Part shown: positions 5,552 through 8,224 of the stretch, piece after piece
Position numbering within the stretch: position 1 is the first letter of the stretch
How the letters are laid out: the number at the start of each line of letters is the position of its first letter
NCBI GenBank assembly: GCA_029864785.1
Contig: JAOTST010000055.1
Coordinates: forward strand, 1 to 8,224
From: Chromatiales bacterium
GTDB lineage: Bacteria > Pseudomonadota > Gammaproteobacteria > Thiohalomonadales > Thiohalomonadaceae
DNA length: 8,224 bases
Reading direction: 5' to 3'
Notes under the pieces: generated by a model
The model's input: only the letters and a program-made list of their open reading frames with translations
Told to the model about the DNA's origin: nothing
The model's database searches: none
Position numbers and translations under genes: made by a program

Positions 5552-7747
5552 TTGAGCGATCAAAACAGTAAAGATTTAGATAACGAGTATTTCGGCAAGC
5601 TCACCAAGCAGATGGACGTTCTGCTGAGTGATTTGCTCGATACGCGTACCCAGCTTGAGCAGGAGCGTCAACTGTTTGAGATGGGACCTGCGATCATTTT
5701 TCGTTGGGGAACCGCTGAAGATTGGCCGGTTGAATATGTTTCGACCAACATTGAAACGATACTGGGCTATAAAGCAGAAGATCTGATTAATGGACAACTG
5801 ATATTTTCAACCTTGATTCATCCCGATGATATTGACCGGGTTAGACAAACAGCGTCCGATTTTCTTGAGCATGATGAGTCATTTTTCGAAATTGAATACC
5901 GCTTGATTGATAGCCAGGGCAATTACCATTGGCTATTTAGTCATGCGATGCAGGCAAAGAGTCTGAAAGATGGCAACAAATCCTTTATCGGTTATGTTCT
6001 GGATATTTCTGAAAGAAAGAAGAGTGATGAGCAGCTTAAGCTTGCAGCGACGGCGATGGAGAGCAGTGTGGCTATCTCGATTACCGATCCAGAAGGGACT
6101 ATTTTAAGAATCAATGAAGCATTTACCGAGATTACTGGATACAGCTCTGAAGAGATTATTGGTCGAAATTCTAATATCTTAAGTTCAGGCAAGCACGATA
6201 AAGAGTTTTTCAAGTCACTCTGGAGCGCCCTGGATAGAGATGGTTACTGGGAAGGTGAGATCTGGAATAAAAAGAAGGATGGTGAGATCTATCCTGAGTG
6301 GATCTCGATGACTGTTGTTAAGGATAGCCTGGGCGAAGTAACGCATCATGTGGCAACATTTCAAGACATCTCTGAGCGAAAATTTGCAGAGGAGCAGATC
6401 GAGCTACTCGCCTACTTTGATCCCCTGACTAATCTTCCCAACCGTCGTCTCTACTTTGATCGCCTTACCCAAGAGCTTTCCCATGCACGCCGAACCAAAA
6501 ATTATGGGGCGGTGATGTTTGTTGATCTGGATCGATTTAAACAGATTAATGATTCGCTGGGGCATGCCATTGGAGATGAGGTTCTGATAGAGACTGCGAG
6601 TCGTCTGTCGAAGATCTTAAGGGAGGGGGATACGGCATCAAGATTGGGTGGCGATGAATTTGTGGCGCTGATCCCTAACTTGGGCACAGAGCTTGAGCCA
6701 GCGTTTCATAATGCAGGAAAGGTCGCAGAGAAGCTATTCGCCGAATTAGCCAAACCGTATGAGTTGCCAGAACGGGAGCTTATTGTGACCGCCAGCATCG
6801 GGATTATCCTCTTTCCCGATGAACAGGCAACTTCAGAAGATGTGATGAAACAGGCCGATATGGCGATGTATCGGGCAAAAGAGTCGGGTAGAAATAGTTA
6901 TCACTTCTATCGCCCGAGCATGCAGCAGGAGATTGAAGATCGTTACGAGCTTGAGCAGCAACTCAATATAGCGATTAAAGAGCGACAATTTGTTCTGCAC
7001 TATCAACCCAAGGTGGATGCGCAGGGTCAAATTGTTGGGGCTGAAACCCTGGTGCGATGGGCTCACCCTAAACGGGGTCTGGTTTTTCCCGATGAATTTA
7101 TCTCGATTGCCGAGAGCTCGCAGCTTATCGTGCCGATTAGTGAGCAGATTATCCAAGTTGCGGCAGAAGACCTTTCTCGATGGTGTGAGCAAGGATTGGT
7201 GGATGAAAAATTTGTACTCTCAATCAATATCAGTGCAACCCACTTCTCGATGGATGAATTTGAAGAGAGTGTGGTCGGGAATTTAGTTCTAAAGGGAGCG
7301 GAGCTCTCTCGTATTGAGCTGGAATTAACAGAGGGCGTGGTGATCAAAGATTTTGATAAGACAATTGAGAAGATGTCGGCACTCTCCGAGCTGGGTATTC
7401 GTTTCTCTATTGATGATTTTGGTACCGGTTACTCTTCGCTGCAATATCTGCACCGTTTACCTATCAATACGCTCAAAATTGACCGGGCATTTGTAAAAGA
7501 TGTGGTAACCGATAGTGGCAGTCAGGTGATCACCAAGACCATCATCAGTATGGGGCGTAATCTGGGACTGGAATTGATTGCCGAAGGGGTGGAAGATACG
7601 AGTCAGCGCAAATTTCTTGAGGCGCACGGCTGTTTTCAATATCAGGGTTACCTCTTTAGCCGACCACTTTCAGAACCTGATTTCTGCGTATTTCTGAAAC
7701 ACCCCTTCGATATTGATGATGAGAGCATTGTCCAGCCTATTGGCTGA
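5552..7747 (+). CDS. PAS-PAS-GGDEF-EAL cyclic-di-GMP signalling protein
   Basis: A 731-residue cytoplasmic sensor-effector with no membrane segments. Order: short N-terminal coiled coil (about 15-45), PAS1 with PAC (about 45-153, PAS_3 style), PAS2 with PAC (about 163-275), GGDEF diguanylate cyclase (about 282-452), EAL phosphodiesterase (about 464-716). GGDEF (366-370) is intact, with DLDRFK (325-330) for metal binding and the inhibitory RxxD site R357-D360 five residues before it. The EAL domain looks competent: E498 (the motif reads ETL), N559, E591, DDFGTG (621-626), K642, E678 and Q698 are all present. Both activities are therefore possible; in many such proteins one domain is regulatory. 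No haem- or flavin-binding signature was recognised in either PAS. The start is TTG, preceded weakly by CGGA; the frame is closed upstream by TAA at 5522. ATG 5612 (M21) is the alternative. Confidence 0.92.
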   Translation: MSDQNSKDLDNEYFGKLTKQMDVLLSDLLDTRTQLEQERQLFEMGPAIIFRWGTAEDWPVEYVSTNIETILGYKAEDLINGQLIFSTLIHPDDIDRVRQTASDFLEHDESFFEIEYRLIDSQGNYHWLFSHAMQAKSLKDGNKSFIGYVLDISERKKSDEQLKLAATAMESSVAISITDPEGTILRINEAFTEITGYSSEEIIGRNSNILSSGKHDKEFFKSLWSALDRDGYWEGEIWNKKKDGEIYPEWISMTVVKDSLGEVTHHVATFQDISERKFAEEQIELLAYFDPLTNLPNRRLYFDRLTQELSHARRTKNYGAVMFVDLDRFKQINDSLGHAIGDEVLIETASRLSKILREGDTASRLGGDEFVALIPNLGTELEPAFHNAGKVAEKLFAELAKPYELPERELIVTASIGIILFPDEQATSEDVMKQADMAMYRAKESGRNSYHFYRPSMQQEIEDRYELEQQLNIAIKERQFVLHYQPKVDAQGQIVGAETLVRWAHPKRGLVFPDEFISIAESSQLIVPISEQIIQVAAEDLSRWCEQGLVDEKFVLSINISATHFSMDEFEESVVGNLVLKGAELSRIELELTEGVVIKDFDKTIEKMSALSELGIRFSIDDFGTGYSSLQYLHRLPINTLKIDRAFVKDVVTDSGSQVITKTIISMGRNLGLELIAEGVEDTSQRKFLEAHGCFQYQGYLFSRPLSEPDFCVFLKHPFDIDDESIVQPIG

Positions 7748-7756
7748 TTCTGATAG

Positions 7757-7787
7757 TTGATCGATGGCCTTCGAGCCACCATGTAAA
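7757..7787 (+). promoter_or_regulatory. Possible long-spacer (MerR/CueR-type) promoter before the copper ATPase
   Basis: TTGATC (7757-7762) and TGTAAA (7782-7787) are separated by 19 bases, the over-long spacing typical of promoters activated by MerR-family regulators such as CueR. A short dyad, ATGG (7764-7767) with CCAT (7779-7782), is centred in the spacer. The dyad is only 4 bp and does not match the usual CueR sequence, and the -10 matches at four of six positions, so this is a weak proposal. Confidence 0.22.
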
Positions 7788-7797
7788 ACTCATTAAC

Positions 7798-7803
7798 GAG
7801 GAG
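7798..7803 (+). promoter_or_regulatory. Strong ribosome binding site of the copper ATPase
   Basis: GAGGAG ends 6 bases before the ATG at 7810. It is the clearest Shine-Dalgarno sequence in the window and fixes that start. Confidence 0.8.
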
Positions 7804-7809
7804 ATATTT

Positions 7810-8224
7810 ATGCAATATCGTCTATCCATTGGTGGAATGAGTTGTGCCGGTTGTGTTGCTGGTGTTCATAAGGCGTTGAGCGGCGTGCACGGTGTGGATT
7901 CGGCCGAGGTCAATTTTGCCGAACACAGTGCCATAGTTAATGGCGATGTCACCATCGAGCAGCTCATTGCAGCGGTGGTTGATGGTGGCTATGAAGCGGC
8001 TGAACTCAAGAGTCTGGAAGAGGAGCAGAACGAACGAGAGCGTACTGATCGCACACGATATGCCCTGCACATTCGACAGACCATTATCTCTGGGACGGTT
8101 GGCGGGTTACTCATGTTGGGTTCTATGGTCGGATGGTTTCCAGAGATCAGTTCAGAGCATGGACAGCTCTTTTGGAGTGTCACGGGTCTTATTACGGCGG
8201 TGGCCATGTACCTTTCAGGGAGCC
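7810..8224 (+). CDS. Copper-type heavy-metal P1B ATPase, N-terminal part (3' end beyond window)
   Basis: The frame is open from the ATG to the right edge, giving 138 residues of a larger protein. Residues 3-66 form a ferredoxin-like heavy-metal-associated domain with the metal site GGMSCAGC (8-15; C12 and C15), the Cu(I)/Ag(I)-type MxCxxC motif. A highly charged linker (about 67-88, rich in Glu and Arg) follows, then the first two membrane segments (about 91-110 and 119-136). This layout matches the start of P1B-type ATPases such as CopA or FixI/CcoI-like pumps, which export Cu(I) or deliver it to cuproenzymes such as cbb3 oxidase. The phosphorylation DKTG and the CPC/CPH membrane motif would lie off-window, so metal choice and direction cannot be checked. 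The gene starts 62 bases after the GGDEF-EAL gene with a strong GAGGAG site. CopA-like versus CcoI-like remains open. Confidence 0.88.
   Translation, partial: MQYRLSIGGMSCAGCVAGVHKALSGVHGVDSAEVNFAEHSAIVNGDVTIEQLIAAVVDGGYEAAELKSLEEEQNERERTDRTRYALHIRQTIISGTVGGLLMLGSMVGWFPEISSEHGQLFWSVTGLITAVAMYLSGS

Noticed and set aside
6833..7347. Open frames of 94-119 codons on both strands within the EAL region
   Set aside because: They lie fully inside the PAS-GGDEF-EAL gene, whose conserved motifs run uninterrupted through the region; the alternative products match nothing recognisable.
7822..8207. Minus-strand open frames at the right edge
   Set aside because: The plus strand encodes a clear metal-binding domain and membrane segments of a P-ATPase across the same bases, with a strong ribosome site; the minus frames are shadows.

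Overview
The window looks like a chromosomal stretch from a Gram-negative, respiring proteobacterium, most likely a gammaproteobacterium with a microaerobic, denitrifying or sulfur-oxidising lifestyle. This placement is inference from the gene families (Spy/CpxP-like periplasmic protein, TauD-type dioxygenase, hemerythrin, DUF2249, a haem-copper-oxidase-like membrane protein, PAS-GGDEF-EAL regulator, copper-type P-ATPase) and from a base composition near half G+C. There is no rRNA, tRNA, CRISPR array, insertion sequence or phage gene. The coding is dense and looks native.

Layout. Positions 1-597 hold the 3' part of a methionine-rich, secreted Spy/CpxP-like protein, closed by a clear hairpin terminator (610-635). 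Positions 655-3593 hold four tightly spaced plus-strand genes that look like one operon: a TauD/TfdA-family Fe(II)/2-oxoglutarate dioxygenase, a single-domain hemerythrin, a DUF2249 protein starting at TTG, and a roughly 12-helix membrane protein resembling haem-copper oxidase subunit I or NnrS. Positions 3590-4756 (minus strand) encode a nitronate-monooxygenase-like flavoprotein with a C-terminal cysteine group. It overlaps the membrane-protein gene tail to tail by 4 nt. After a divergent AT-rich gap, 4870-5484 encodes a TatD-associated-type radical SAM protein. Positions 5552-7747 encode a PAS-PAS-GGDEF-EAL cyclic-di-GMP protein with a good sigma70-like promoter in front. From 7810 to the right edge runs the N-terminus of a copper-type P1B ATPase with a GMSCAGC metal-binding domain.

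How the genes may work together. Hemerythrin, DUF2249 and NnrS/haem-copper-like membrane proteins are families often met near nitric-oxide and denitrification genes, so the 655-3593 operon is best read as a candidate module for handling O2 or NO; the role of the dioxygenase in it is unknown. The copper ATPase and the methionine-rich periplasmic protein could both serve copper handling (delivery to or protection of copper enzymes), but they sit about 7 kb apart and are not one operon. The radical SAM and cyclic-di-GMP genes look like independent units.

The points most worth a second look are the four-gene operon itself, the threefold internal repeat in its membrane protein, the orphan radical SAM gene without tatD beside it, and the cysteine group in the nitronate-monooxygenase-like protein.
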